Positions 21,597 through 30,300 of a stretch of DNA of 64,000 bases are shown here, piece by piece. How positions within the stretch are numbered: position 1 is the stretch's first letter; each line of letters begins with the position of its first letter. The stretch is from Zygnema cylindricum (Eukaryota; Streptophyta; Zygnematophyceae; Zygnematales; Zygnemataceae), in assembly GCA_037447655.1 (NCBI GenBank), contig JBBHKE010000330.1, positions 1 through 64,000 of the forward strand, given 5' to 3'. The notes beneath the pieces are model-generated. The model saw only the letters and a list, made by a program, of their open reading frames with translations, was not told the DNA's origin and made no database searches. The position numbers were made by a program, and so were the translations under genes.

Positions 21597-22607
21597 TCAC
21601 TTGCAATTCTGTGTCCTCCATTGGACTACAGAATACAGGAAGCCTCTAGATAGTATTTAACTAACCCACTTTAAGCCACGACCACTTCTTCCCTAGAAGG
21701 CAAACTGACAATTTGACTGCACCCCTGTGTAGCGTGGACTCCCTTGAGTCCGTAGCAAAAAGAATCACTGAAAAGGCCAACCATGCGATAAGTTATGAGC
21801 CGGCAAAAATGCCAATTTATACAAAGCTCTCTTAGAGAGAGGTGTCTATCTACCAAAGATATCGTAAGTCCTAAATCCCTCTCACAACCCCTATCTACTA
21901 AAGTACGAACCAATCGTATTACTGTAAAGTACAAAAAGGTACTATGGCCGATGTACTTTCTGTACGGCCAGTGTACGACAAGACTCTTGAGTGGACGCGT
22001 GTCATTTTTCCACTTGTCCGTATTTTCCCCGGAATTCCCGCGACCGGATGTCATCCTTCCACGCGGCGCCACGTCATGCCACGTCCATAAAATCCAAAGT
22101 GACCATTCCGCGATCTCGGCGACGACGTGCTCCGTCGGATTAAATCTCACATTAAATGTCGACCGTTCAAAGTATCTGTTTCATTTGTTTCGTGCGAAAT
22201 GACGTTCGCACTAAACTTTAACAAGTTATATGTTCGTTTCGTTTCATGTTCCAGTTAAATCGTTTCGGTACTATACAACAGTTTATATATGAATGAAACC
22301 CTATAATATCTATCGGACTTCTACGACAGACTCGTTAGAGCTAACGGCTACGCCGCGCTCTACCGGTCGGGGGTTCGAGTCCTACCGGACTCAACCTTTT
22401 TGTTGAGAGTGACTTAAGTCACTCTTTAGTCCTTGCTATGGAGCTGAGGCAGCCATGGCTCCATCGCTCTCTCTCTCCTTCAGTGACTACAACAAGTATG
22501 GGGGAAAGAGAGAAGAGATGGAGGCAGGCGGCCATCATTTCTTATATATATTTCCGCTAATTCATTTTAAACTAGAAAATACAAAAACTACTTATTTCAA
22601 CATCACT
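21597..22607 (-). mobile_element. Solo class D Copia LTR inside gypsy-A integrase
   Basis: LTR of 1001 bp (21602-22602) from TGCAATTCTGTG to ATTTCAACA, flanked on both sides by TCACT (21597-21601 and 22603-22607). With one LTR and no internal part, it is the product of LTR-LTR recombination of a minus-strand class D Copia. It contains a six-fold GTAC cluster (21903-21977), a tRNA-like box with GGTTCGAGTCC (22372-22382) followed by a T-run, and the palindrome AGCCATGGCT (22451-22460). It is younger than gypsy-A. Confidence 0.92.
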
Positions 22608-23084
22608 CCTACAGCCCTTATTTCATTTTATTCGGACGGCATCCCATTCTGCCCGGGGCTGCCTCTGCCCAAGCGGTGGTCCTCCCGGCAATGGATGACA
22701 AGGGAACTGTCGAAAAACTGATCGCCGACCGTGCCAAAATTTTCCACCAGGAGATGCCTCTCGCCATGGGGAATTTACAGGCGGCACAACACCGGGATCA
22801 ATTGTGGTATTCCCAGCGCAGGAGCGGAGATTATGTGCCCTGACAGTGACGATTTATGCCGAGAGACTTTGTTTATCACATGCAACAGAAAAAGGACACG
22901 CTTGACATTTCTGCCGGACCGGTGATCTTGAAAGTGGTGGAAGTTTGAAATAAGGGAGTTCTGACTTTGGAAGGGAATGATGGGCAAAGAATTAAAGAGA
23001 ATCAAATCAATGTGGCCCCTTGTCACCTCCGAGGATTAGAAGACGACCCAACTTTCCACTTGACTTACTTTGCCGATCCTCCTT
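22608..23084 (+). pseudogene. Gypsy-A integrase C-terminal part with GPY/F-like module
   Basis: Continues the integrase beyond the solo LTR: a typical gypsy segment on host-site folding (FGRHPILPG, then LAMGNLQAAQHRDQLWY). Next comes a beta-rich module reading SAGPVILKVVE, a stop, then GVLTLEGNDGQRIKENQINVAP (about 22912-23020), like the GPY/F domain that ends many gypsy integrases. Stops near 22842 and 22947. It is directly followed by the PHD finger in the same frame. Confidence 0.78.
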
Positions 23085-23245
23085 CGTGTTCATCATCTTG
23101 CAACTTGTCATCCCAACAGCAAGACATCTTGGTCTGCCATAAGTGCGGGCAGTGCTGGCATCCAGCTTGTCTTCCCTCCTCATGGGAACCACGCCCTCCA
23201 TCCCCTAGTCCATGGTTCTGCGGGAACTGTGAATTGGGCGGGTAA
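23085..23245 (+). CDS. Gypsy-A C-terminal PHD zinc finger
   Basis: End of the gag-pol frame, stop at 23243-23245. Cysteines and histidine follow C-x3-C-x11-C-x2-C-x4-H-x2-C-x16-C-x2-C (first Cys 23087-23089, last pair WFCGNC at about 23213-23230), with the Trp two residues before the seventh Cys typical of PHD fingers. PHD fingers usually read histone H3 tail states, so this may steer integration or the methyltransferase to chosen chromatin. It occupies the place where chromoviruses carry a chromodomain. The same finger ends gypsy-B. Confidence 0.85.
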
Positions 23246-23274
23246 CTATTTCTTTTTCTTAGTCACGGTTGACT

Positions 23275-23291
23275 AAGAGGGGGGGGGGAAA
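23275..23291 (+). promoter_or_regulatory. Gypsy-A polypurine tract
   Basis: AAGAGGGGGGGGGGAAA-type run directly before the first 284-bp block and 30 bases after the last codon. In LTR retroelements this RNase H-resistant tract primes plus-strand DNA and marks the start of the 3' LTR. The replication-defined LTR therefore starts with the 284-bp block, not with the TGTC terminus. Confidence 0.82.
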
Positions 23292-23575
23292 TTGGGGCAC
23301 CGACCCGATTACCGAGAACCCAACCCCTTTCCCCGGTTTAATGGGGAAAGTAAGAGGGAGGGGAGATCTTTTCGCCTTCCCATGCACTCATCCCTATTCC
23401 CTATCCTTGTGCCTCGCCTATCTGTGCATGCATTCCTGTTGGGAGGGATGGGGTCAGCAGTGGGCATTATCATTATTATGGGAAGCATTCGCATTGGCGG
23501 GTTCTTTGCAAGACGCCGAGACCGGCCATTCCGGGCAGCGGGCCCTTCCCTTGTGTTTCTCTGGCACGCTCGACA
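23292..23575 (+). repeat. Gypsy-A split repeat, first 284-bp arm
   Basis: Direct repeat of 24751-25034, from TTGGGGCACCGACC to CTCGACA. Equal length, about ten differences by eye. It lies between the polypurine tract and the palindromic junction GACAGCTGTC (23572-23581). Confidence 0.9.
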
Positions 23576-23581
23576 GCTGTC
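23572..23581. promoter_or_regulatory. Palindromic arm junction GACAGCTGTC
   Basis: Perfect 10-bp palindrome where the 284-bp arm (ending GACA) meets the 1173-bp arm (starting TGTC), with GC between. The outer ends of gypsy-A are TGTC and GACA, the two halves of this palindrome without the GC. A DDE integrase cut after CA on both strands here would make precisely those ends. Confidence 0.75.
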
Positions 23582-24750
23582 AAACTCGAGTGCTTTTCAG
23601 GCAAACTTCTATATTACCAAAGATTTCCGTACCCTTCCGACCCGTACTATTCTCAGATTTTGGAGAAGCCCGCTCAACCTGCTGGAAGGATTGAAGTATT
23701 TCCTCTACTGAACAAGACGCACTTTGTTTCGTGCCTAACGGATGCTGGACGACAATGTTCTACCGTCTGAAAGATCGCAGTTCCGTCACATAGTACTAGC
23801 TTCCACCAGCCCTAGTGGAGGGTACATTGTGGATTGCCACGTAGACTTTCGGACTGTAATCTAGATTTAATTGTTAGCTGTCTGTAGCAATTCAGTTCAG
23901 ATTCAACTGACCATTGGTTAATTAATTACATTAAGTCAAAGCTTGGCACTTCCGTGTCTTTTTAGTATTTTGTCTTAAAAACTGTGGAAGAAATAATAAC
24001 TTCCGGCCGCGGATCTAGCCGTGGTCAGAGGTCCAACTTTTTGCCCCAAGAGTAGTATACATTATTTTGTCTTATGTCTGTTTGATTGCCGTTGCTGGTC
24101 GCTCATTGGCTAATAGCGTAGGTTTGACTTTTGGACCTGAGTTTGGACAAACTTTGATGTATAAGGCGCTTGGGGCCGAAGGAGACAGGTTGCTTTTCAG
24201 TAGTGTCTCCTGTGAAAACCCTCTGAAATTCCAACAAACCTTCTTTTGGAGAATCTTTGTGTTGTTTGACTCTATTGCCATCTCTGTTTTGGATTTGTCC
24301 ATTTTGGGAATCATAGTTCGGGCTGGTGGTTGGCACTACCGTCCCTTTGGGCGATTTTTGGATTTTTCGATGCTTGAAACTGAGAAGAGTCTAGTCGGTT
24401 CTGAGCTGCGGACACCGAGGGTTGAAGGAGTACCATACCTATTTACACTTCCATCAGAAGAGATTTCGCCTTTCTCCCATTGTCATCGTAAATTGCCGGG
24501 GTATGTTAAGCTTGCTTCGCCATCTTTTATATCTTCCATCTTATATTTTATTTATGTGGTCAAGGTGATATTGTTAAATCTGAAACAACCATTCATATTT
24601 ATTTTTATATGTCCACGTGGTAGTGCATTTGTGTCTTCACTATTAGTCTCTTTTGCTTTGGCGGGGACTTCCCGGGGTAAAACTGCAATTTCCTAGCATC
24701 GAAACAGTGGGTTTTGAGGGAACGAATGCTATAGACTTCTTGTGGAATAA
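23578..24750 (+). repeat. Gypsy-A split repeat, second 1173-bp arm
   Basis: Copy of 11243-12415. It runs directly into the second 284-bp arm at TGTGGAATAA/TTGGGGCACC with no extra base. It includes the second copy of the hydrophobic open frame (24067-24696). Confidence 0.9.
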
Positions 24751-25034
24751 TTGGGGCACCGACCCAATTACCGAGAACCCAACCCCTATTCCGGGCTTAA
24801 TGGGGAAAGTAAGGGGGAGGGGAGATCTTTTCGCCTTCCCATGCACTCATCCCTATTCCCTATCCTTGTGCCTCTCCTATATGTGCATGCATTCCTGTTG
24901 GGAGGGATGGGGTCAGCAGTGGGCATTATCATTATTATGGGAAGCATTCGCATTGGCGCGTTCTTTGCAGGACGCCGAGACCGGCCATTCCGGGCAGCGG
25001 GCCCTTCCCTTGTGTTTCTCTGGCACGCTCGACA
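24751..25034 (+). repeat. Gypsy-A split repeat, second 284-bp arm
   Basis: Copy of 23292-23575 forming the right end of gypsy-A, ending CTCGACA directly before the right target duplication (AATCT flank). Confidence 0.9.
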
Positions 25035-25554
25035 AATCTCTATCATGCTACCGCCTTTAACAACATAGGCCTCTTTTTCCTCTTATACTAATTGCTGCCT
25101 CTGTATAGTTTCACTCTTAAAAATATGAATCACTGTTTCCCAAGTTTCTAAAGACTTGGTTAGGTTTAAAAGAGTGATATCTATGGACTTAAAGACGTAT
25201 CTAAGTATGAGATGTTTTACCATGGTATTTTTATACTCCAATTTTTTACTCTCATTTTCTTCAGTTTTAGTTATAACCTCTACTAGTGGAACTATAGCGG
25301 AGAGTTTAGCTCCCCTAACCATAGGTGTTCCTTTACCCTTCTCCCCTTCTGTTGCATCTAATCTCCAGTTGGTTTCAAGGAAGCCAAGATGAATCTCTAT
25401 AGTGAGTTCCACCAAATCTTGGTGGCAGACACCTCAGTGGTCCTAAAAAATTCCCCATAAGTGCTTTTCGAAAAGCAACCCCTCCATCGTAAACTCCCAA
25501 TAAGTGAAGCCTATTCCATCAAACATAGGCACCCTAGATGGTGTGCCCATAACT
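25035..25554 (-). pseudogene. Copia-2 gag N-terminal part (class C)
   Basis: Resumes the gag interrupted at 11242. The 110-codon frame 25083-25415 reads VRGAKLSAIVPLVEVITKTEENESKKLEYKNTMVKHLILRYVFK on the minus strand. It is closely related to Copia-5 gag (39822-40172) and, more distantly, to the other Copia gags (...EENDTETWDFNNMAAKHFILRHLTQ). The PBS-like GGTGTGCCCATAACT (25540-25554) sits next to the LTR. Stops and frameshifts present. Confidence 0.78.
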
Positions 25555-26173
25555 AGTAACTCTAAGACCTTAATTGGTCCTCAGAGTAGGCAGCTCACAA
25601 GAAGCTTATCTAGATAGTGCTAACTCCAAGTTTATACAAACCCAAATGACTGACACCATGACAGTCAGAACTCCAATATATTAGACTTTCCATGTGCTCA
25701 GATCCACCTCAGAATGCAAAATTACAATAAGAGTTTTTGATAACATTTCCCACTTTGGCTTTCCATTAGAAAGTCAGCAACCCTGGATGGCAAAAATTAT
25801 AACCGACTAAACCCCTGTGTAGCATAGACTCTTTAGAGTTTGGAGCAAAAAAAATCACTGAAAATGGTCAACTGAGTTAATAGTTATAGCTGACTAAAGT
25901 TTGTCTTTTATTCACGATGCACTATGGGAGAGCCGGCTACCTACCAGAAATATTCCAAGTCCTAAAACCCCTCTCTAAGGCCCCTATTACTGAGGTACGG
26001 ACAACTCACACGAATGTACCGTACAAGAAAGTACAAGTGCTAGAGTACTTTCTGTACCGTCCATGTACGACAAAGCTATAATGCGATATTTGTCACATCC
26101 GGATTTGTTGTCTTCTGCTCCAAAGATTTCGTAAACCCGTATGATGTTGCCACATGTCATCCGGAGTGGCGGC
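25555..26173 (-). repeat. Copia-2 5' LTR, truncated (class C)
   Basis: Starts at the PBS border and carries the class C landmarks seen at 40240-40800: CTAGATAGTGC, the CCACTTTGGCTTTCC segment, the CCCCTGTGTAGC segment, the target-like GTACGG...GTACAAGAAAGTAC cluster (25997-26067). It ends at 26173, where a plus-strand LTR begins. The matching 3' LTR (9201-10249) is of class A, so Copia-2 is a mosaic. Confidence 0.75.
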
Positions 26174-27221
26174 TGAAGAAATTAATGGTTATTTTTTGTA
26201 TTTTCTTGTTCTAAATTAATTATAGAAAAGAAGCCGAGGTAGTCTGCCTCTAACTCCTCTCTTCAACTCCCACACTTGTCGCAGTCACAAAAGGTTGAAG
26301 AGGGAGATAAAACCATGGCTGACTGTGCTATCCAGGGAGAGAAATGTTGGTGTTTTAGTCGATTCACTAAAAAGGTACCTGACAGACCCAGGATTTGATC
26401 ATGGTACCTACCGTTTGCCAATATAGCTGGTAACGCTTACCTTTATCTTACAAGTCCAGGATCGGTGCTGAGACATGTAAGTTTTGACAAATTTGTAAAT
26501 TGTTACGCATGAACAAATTCATTTAGCTGAAAATGTAGGCGTCGAGCATAGATACAATTTTGTATAGTACGGATTACGATACGAATACAAAACGGATATT
26601 GCGCATTTTGTTTCAACAACGAAACAAATATTGCACAACGATTTATGATGGCTAAGATTAAAACCTGGTTTTGATCAGACGACAACAAAGGATGTTGAGA
26701 TTGCGGAATAGGATTTTGGCGGTTTTCGGTCACCGCCACATCGATTGTCACGTGTCACGACCCCATTGGATTACGTCATCTTTGGGGATTACACGAACAA
26801 ATCCAGATATGACGTGTGTTGACTAGTAAGCCATGTCGTACAATGGCCATACAGATAGTATACCGCACATTAACCTTTTTGTACAACACAGTATTTTGAT
26901 TGGCGTCGTACATGAATAGATAGAGTTTTAGAGAGAGATTGGACTTATAAAAGTTTGGTTGATAGGACCCTCCCTCCCAAAGAGCTTCTTTAGAAAACCT
27001 CAACTTTGACCCTCTATAACTTACTGCTTAGGGGACTAAAATTAGAGAATATTTTTGCTATAGACTAAAGGAAGTCTTCTGTTCACACGGGTGAAGGTGG
27101 TCAGAGTTTTTGTTTGCCAAGGTGGCAGTTATTCTTGCTGAAACACAAAGGGGTTAGGGTTAACTTAGAGGCTTTGTGGGAGTGGCCTACTCTGAGGTCC
27201 TATGGAGGTCTTAGAGTTGCA
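26174..27221 (+). repeat. Copia-3 5' LTR
   Basis: Plus-strand LTR of 1048 bp, TGAAGAAATTAATGG to AGAGTTGCA, containing the inverted set of LTR landmarks: tRNA-like box (about 26390-26410), hairpin arms (about 26607-26630), CACGTG at 26752, GTAC cluster (26836-26915). It is followed at once by the primer-binding site CGTTATGGGCCCACC (27222-27236). The gag ATG (27202) is inside the LTR. Confidence 0.88.
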
Positions 27222-28050
27222 CGTTATGGGCCCACCCTCTAGGGTACCCATTTTTAATGGAAATGGCTTCATATACTAGGAGAGTATGATGACAGGAGCT
27301 CTATGTGTGAAAATGTTTTGGGGAATAGTGAGTGGACGGGTGTGGCGTCCATCGAGTCTTGGCATCCCTCTTAGGTTTGGAGGAAGCAGATTCACCAAAG
27401 ATGCAGATCCATCTCCAATAGACGAGACAAAGGAAGGGGAGGTGGTGGATAAAAGAAAGGAGAAAGAGACTACTACAACGATAGCAACCGGTTTGGCATT
27501 CATGTCACCTATTGCGATGAACGAGGAGAATGATATCGATACCTGGGACTACAGTAATATGGCCGCAAAGCGCTTCATCCTCCGCCATCTTACTCAAGGG
27601 CTTGTATCTCCTCGTTTGCATGTAGAGAGGGCATCCGATCTTTAGGTGACTCTCATTGAGATAAAGCGAAGTGGTATAATTGAGCAACAGTTGTTGGCTG
27701 ATCAGAAAATTAACGCATATGTATACAAGGGGGGTAAGATGTTGGATTTTTGAAAAGAGCTCGCAACACTTTTCATGGAGCTAGAGAATGCTAGACAGGT
27801 TTAAACTGAAAAGATGAAGGTTACCTGCTTGCTCATGAAGTTACCAGATGAGTTCGAGAACAAAGTTAACTGTGTGCAGGACTTGCCAGACTCAAGGTGG
27901 ATATGGAATTCAGTGGTAGGGATGATTCTCATTCTGGAGAACACAATTGAGATCCAAAGGGGAGGAAATTGTGGGCAAGCCTTGGTAGCAAGGACCGATT
28001 ATAGGAACAACGATTCTAGGAAACCGGTCAGAAATTATGGAAGGGGAGGC
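27202..28050 (+). pseudogene. Copia-3 gag, truncated
   Basis: Capsid polyprotein beginning MEVLELHVMGPPSRVPIFNG and closely matching Copia-6 gag: FWGIVSGR, NMAAKRFILRHLTQGL (27559-27605), LLMKLPDEFENKVN, ENTIEIQRGG, KPVRNYG. Two Trp positions are TAG (about 27277 and 27643), consistent with TGG to TAG. The reading frame breaks off just before the zinc knuckle, at about 28050, where gypsy-B sequence begins; the rest of the element is missing. Confidence 0.85.
27222..27236 (+). promoter_or_regulatory. Copia-3 primer-binding site (initiator tRNA-Met anticodon arm)
   Basis: CGTTATGGGCCCACC directly after the LTR. Fourteen of the 15 bases pair with the anticodon stem-loop of plant initiator tRNA-Met (GGUGGGCCCAUAACC), the half-tRNA priming known from Drosophila copia. 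It is also read as gag codons for V-M-G-P-P. Confidence 0.82.
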
Positions 28051-28253
28051 AAAAATATTGTCGTGCATGTGACAAAGATTATGATAAGCATGCAACACAA
28101 CCAGCTGAAAGATAAATGATAACGAAATAAGCGAGAAAGTCATGAAAATCTCAAAAAATAAGTGAGAATAATTATATACAAGCAGTAAGCAGCAAATAAA
28201 CATACCATAAAAAAAATCAAGGTAGGGTGAGAGAGAAAGCAAGGAGGCTCAAT
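28051..28253 (-). repeat. Gypsy-B partial 3' terminal sequence
   Basis: Non-coding AT-rich sequence following the polypurine tract on the minus strand (starting AATAAATTGAGCCTCC) until the Copia-3 junction. By position it should be the beginning of the 3' LTR. No matching copy was recognised at the right end of gypsy-B, so it is either truncated or, as in gypsy-A, a split-repeat arm whose partner is lost. Confidence 0.5.
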
Positions 28254-28270
28254 TTATTCCCCCCCCCCAG
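28254..28270 (-). promoter_or_regulatory. Gypsy-B polypurine tract
   Basis: A run of ten or so G on the minus strand (C-run at 28260-28269 on the plus strand) followed by AATAAA, a few bases after the last pol codon. This is the same position and composition as in gypsy-A. Confidence 0.75.
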
Positions 28271-28274
28271 CTCT

Positions 28275-28455
28275 TTAGCCTACCAAGGAGCTGGCCAATA
28301 TGAATGGTAACTCCCGGCATTTGTGACAAAACCAATGACCCTCCGGAACCGCAGTTAAAGGAAGAACCAAACACTCCATGTGAAATCCCTAGTTGCAATG
28401 GTCGCATGGAAGCATTGACGTTTCTTTGTCGGCTCGGTTACAAAGTGTGCATTCT
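28275..28455 (-). pseudogene. Gypsy-B C-terminal PHD zinc finger
   Basis: Minus-strand reading gives CTLCNRADKETSMLPCDHCN, a TAG codon, GFHMECLVLP and HWFCHKC. The pattern is C-x2-C-x11-C-x2-C-x4-H-x2-C-x14-C-x2-C, a textbook C4HC3 PHD finger with the conserved Trp before the seventh Cys (first Cys at 28449-28451, last at 28317-28319). It ends the pol frame (stop 28275-28277). Spacing between the second and third Cys is 11 residues in both gypsy elements. One in-frame TAG lies inside the finger. Confidence 0.85.
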
Positions 28456-28559
28456 GTAGCCTCAGTGACAGACATAGGCATAGGGTCAATGTCCTAGGAG
28501 AGATCCGATAAATAACATAGAGCAAAGTTCTTTGAATGCTCCCGAAAGGTGCGCGTATT

Positions 28560-29600
28560 TTCTCTTTGAAGTCCAAGCATGCCATTCGTGCCTACTTCAA
28601 TAAATCGGAGAATATGAGGTGAAACATCTGTGTCCAAGGTATCGAAGGATTAGCAGCTTAAGTAGACATAATCTCCCACTTGGTAAGGCTTCTGCTAGGG
28701 CCGGTATCCGCCACTGTGTGTCGTGGCGAAGCGGAAAGTATCTATGTGCACGACGATCTGCAGGTTGTCAAAAGCCATAGGCATCTCTCGGGCGAAAAGC
28801 AACGCCGGGTTAGTGAGTTTTTTATTAAAAACCCCATCAAACTGTAAGGGAAGCGGAAAGCTTGCGGCTTTCTGGATATTCCTACCCAACAAGGGTTGAC
28901 GCCCAAATAAGACATAGTATGGACTAAAATTTGCAAGACTCGCCTTTACCAACATTCGATACACCATGGCAGTATAGCCAAGTGACTTGTCCCATACTGT
29001 TATATGTTTCTCTAAACAATGCTTGCGTAATGCGCGCTTGATGGTCTGAATTGCACGTTTCGCCAATCCACCAGCTTGTGGATGATCGCGGCTAGTTCGA
29101 CGTTGGTCTATGAGAGCGTCATCTAGCATTTCTTAGAGTTCTCCGCGGAATTCAGTCCCTTGATCTGTGAGGACTTCGGTTGGAGTGCCATATCTCATAA
29201 GGACATGTTCCTTAAAAGCGGTGATGGTGAGCTTAGCAGTTTTGTGTGGTAACGCTATTACTTCAACCCATTTGCAAAAGTTTTCAATTGTGATCATTAT
29301 ATATTGTTTCCCACTCCGGGATATGGGGAAAGGACCAGCCAAATCGCACGACTAGCGTTAAAATAACCCTTTGATGGGTAATGGCTGGAGGGTAGCCTGC
29401 CAGTTGCTAAAAGAGGTACGTAGACGATCACATATTGCACACTTGTGTAATACTGCTGCGACATCAAATTGCATCCCAAACCATCAATAGCGTGCTTGTA
29501 ACAAGCTTAAGGTGCGCTTGGTCCCATAATGACGAAGCTCACAGTGAATTTGTTTAATCAGCGAGAGGCGTTCAGTCGAGCGAGGCACGTGCTTGTGACG
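28560..29600 (-). pseudogene. Gypsy-B DDE integrase and GPY/F-like module
   Basis: Zinc domain IKQIHCELRHYGTKRTLSLLQARY...CAICDRL (about 29560-29430). Core: CDLAGPFPISRSGKQYIMITIENFCKW (from 29345), LTDQGTEFRGEL (about 29170), DHPQAGGLAKRAIQT (about 29090-29046). The third catalytic acid, normally Glu in GLAER, is Lys here (GAA to AAA), and stops lie at about 29356, 29362 and 29130. Then come FGRQPLLG (about 28890) and a GPY/F-like segment with ILRFIEVGTNGMLGLQREN (about 28625-28560) before the PHD finger. Inactive. Confidence 0.85.
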
Positions 29601-30300
29601 AGTGTCCGCTAACAATCGAACTAACAATCCACCAAACGAAAGATAATTTTTAGCTCTTTTCTTTACTCGTTCCTCCTCCTCGGACGTAGTGCTTAGTCGA
29701 AAGGTTTTTGAGGAGAGGAAAAGAATTAGTGCTCCGTCTCGCCGTGGATGTGGGGCAGAACGGGAGTCGGGTAGCAAAGCTAAAGAATATGTGATATAAA
29801 GCCCTGCTGACATAGAAGCTAAGTCGTCATCGAAATTCTGCCGGACTCTATTGTCTGTGGTCCCCGGCAAAGGATTTCGGGAAATGCCGTCTGCATTGAG
29901 GCTTAGTAATCATAGACGGTGAATTATTTCCACATCATATTCTTGTAAAATTAATGCCTATCACGCTAGTTTTTCAAACAGTTTACCGTTCGTCATTAGC
30001 CAATGACAAGGTTGATGGTCAGTTAGAACTGTAAATGGTTTTCCGTTAAGGTAGTGACGAAAGTGTACAATACCCCAAACTGCGACCATACATTCTCCAT
30101 CATAACTAGTGTAATTTAACTCCGCACGATTATTACTTCGGCTTGCGCAAGCGACCACATATTCTTCTTCTGTCAGTTCACGCTGAGTTATGATAGCCGC
30201 AATGCCAGGCTTTCCAAAGTCTGTTTGTATGCAGAAAAGTAATTTGTGATTAGGAGGTCGGAGGATGGGAGCACTAGAGAGGGCATCTTTCAACTTCTGA
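29601..30300 (-). pseudogene. Gypsy-B RNase H and connection
   Basis: LFCIQTDFGKPGIAAI (about 30245-30195, catalytic Asp), YVVACASRSNNRAELNYTSYDGEC (about 30165-30090, Glu), FTVLTDHQPCHWL (about 30035-29998, Asp), then LQEYDVEIIHR and NADGISRNPLPG. The frame closes at 29961 and reopens with a stop or two. The connection continues through ERLSLIKQIH to the integrase zinc domain. Catalytic residues remain. Confidence 0.82.

Larger units (their letters stand above)
11243..25034 (+). mobile_element. Gypsy-A: DNMT/PHD-bearing Ty3/gypsy with split direct repeats
   Basis: A 13.8-kb plus-strand Ty3/gypsy element with ends TGTC...GACA and a target duplication. Layout: 1173-bp repeat (11243-12415), internal region (12416-23291), 284-bp repeat (23292-23575), GC, second 1173-bp repeat (23578-24750), second 284-bp repeat (24751-25034). 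Each pair has exactly equal length and by eye about 3-4% divergence. The internal region encodes gag, protease, DNMT3-like methyltransferase, RT, RNase H, integrase and a PHD finger in one reading frame with about 20 stops and no frameshift apart from the solo LTR insertion. The polypurine tract (23275-23291) sits just before the first 284-bp block. Confidence 0.9.

Noticed and set aside
22340-22402. Possible real tRNA gene
   Set aside because: The B-box is perfect but no acceptor stem or standard anticodon arm can be drawn, and the same module recurs in every LTR. Treated as an LTR component.
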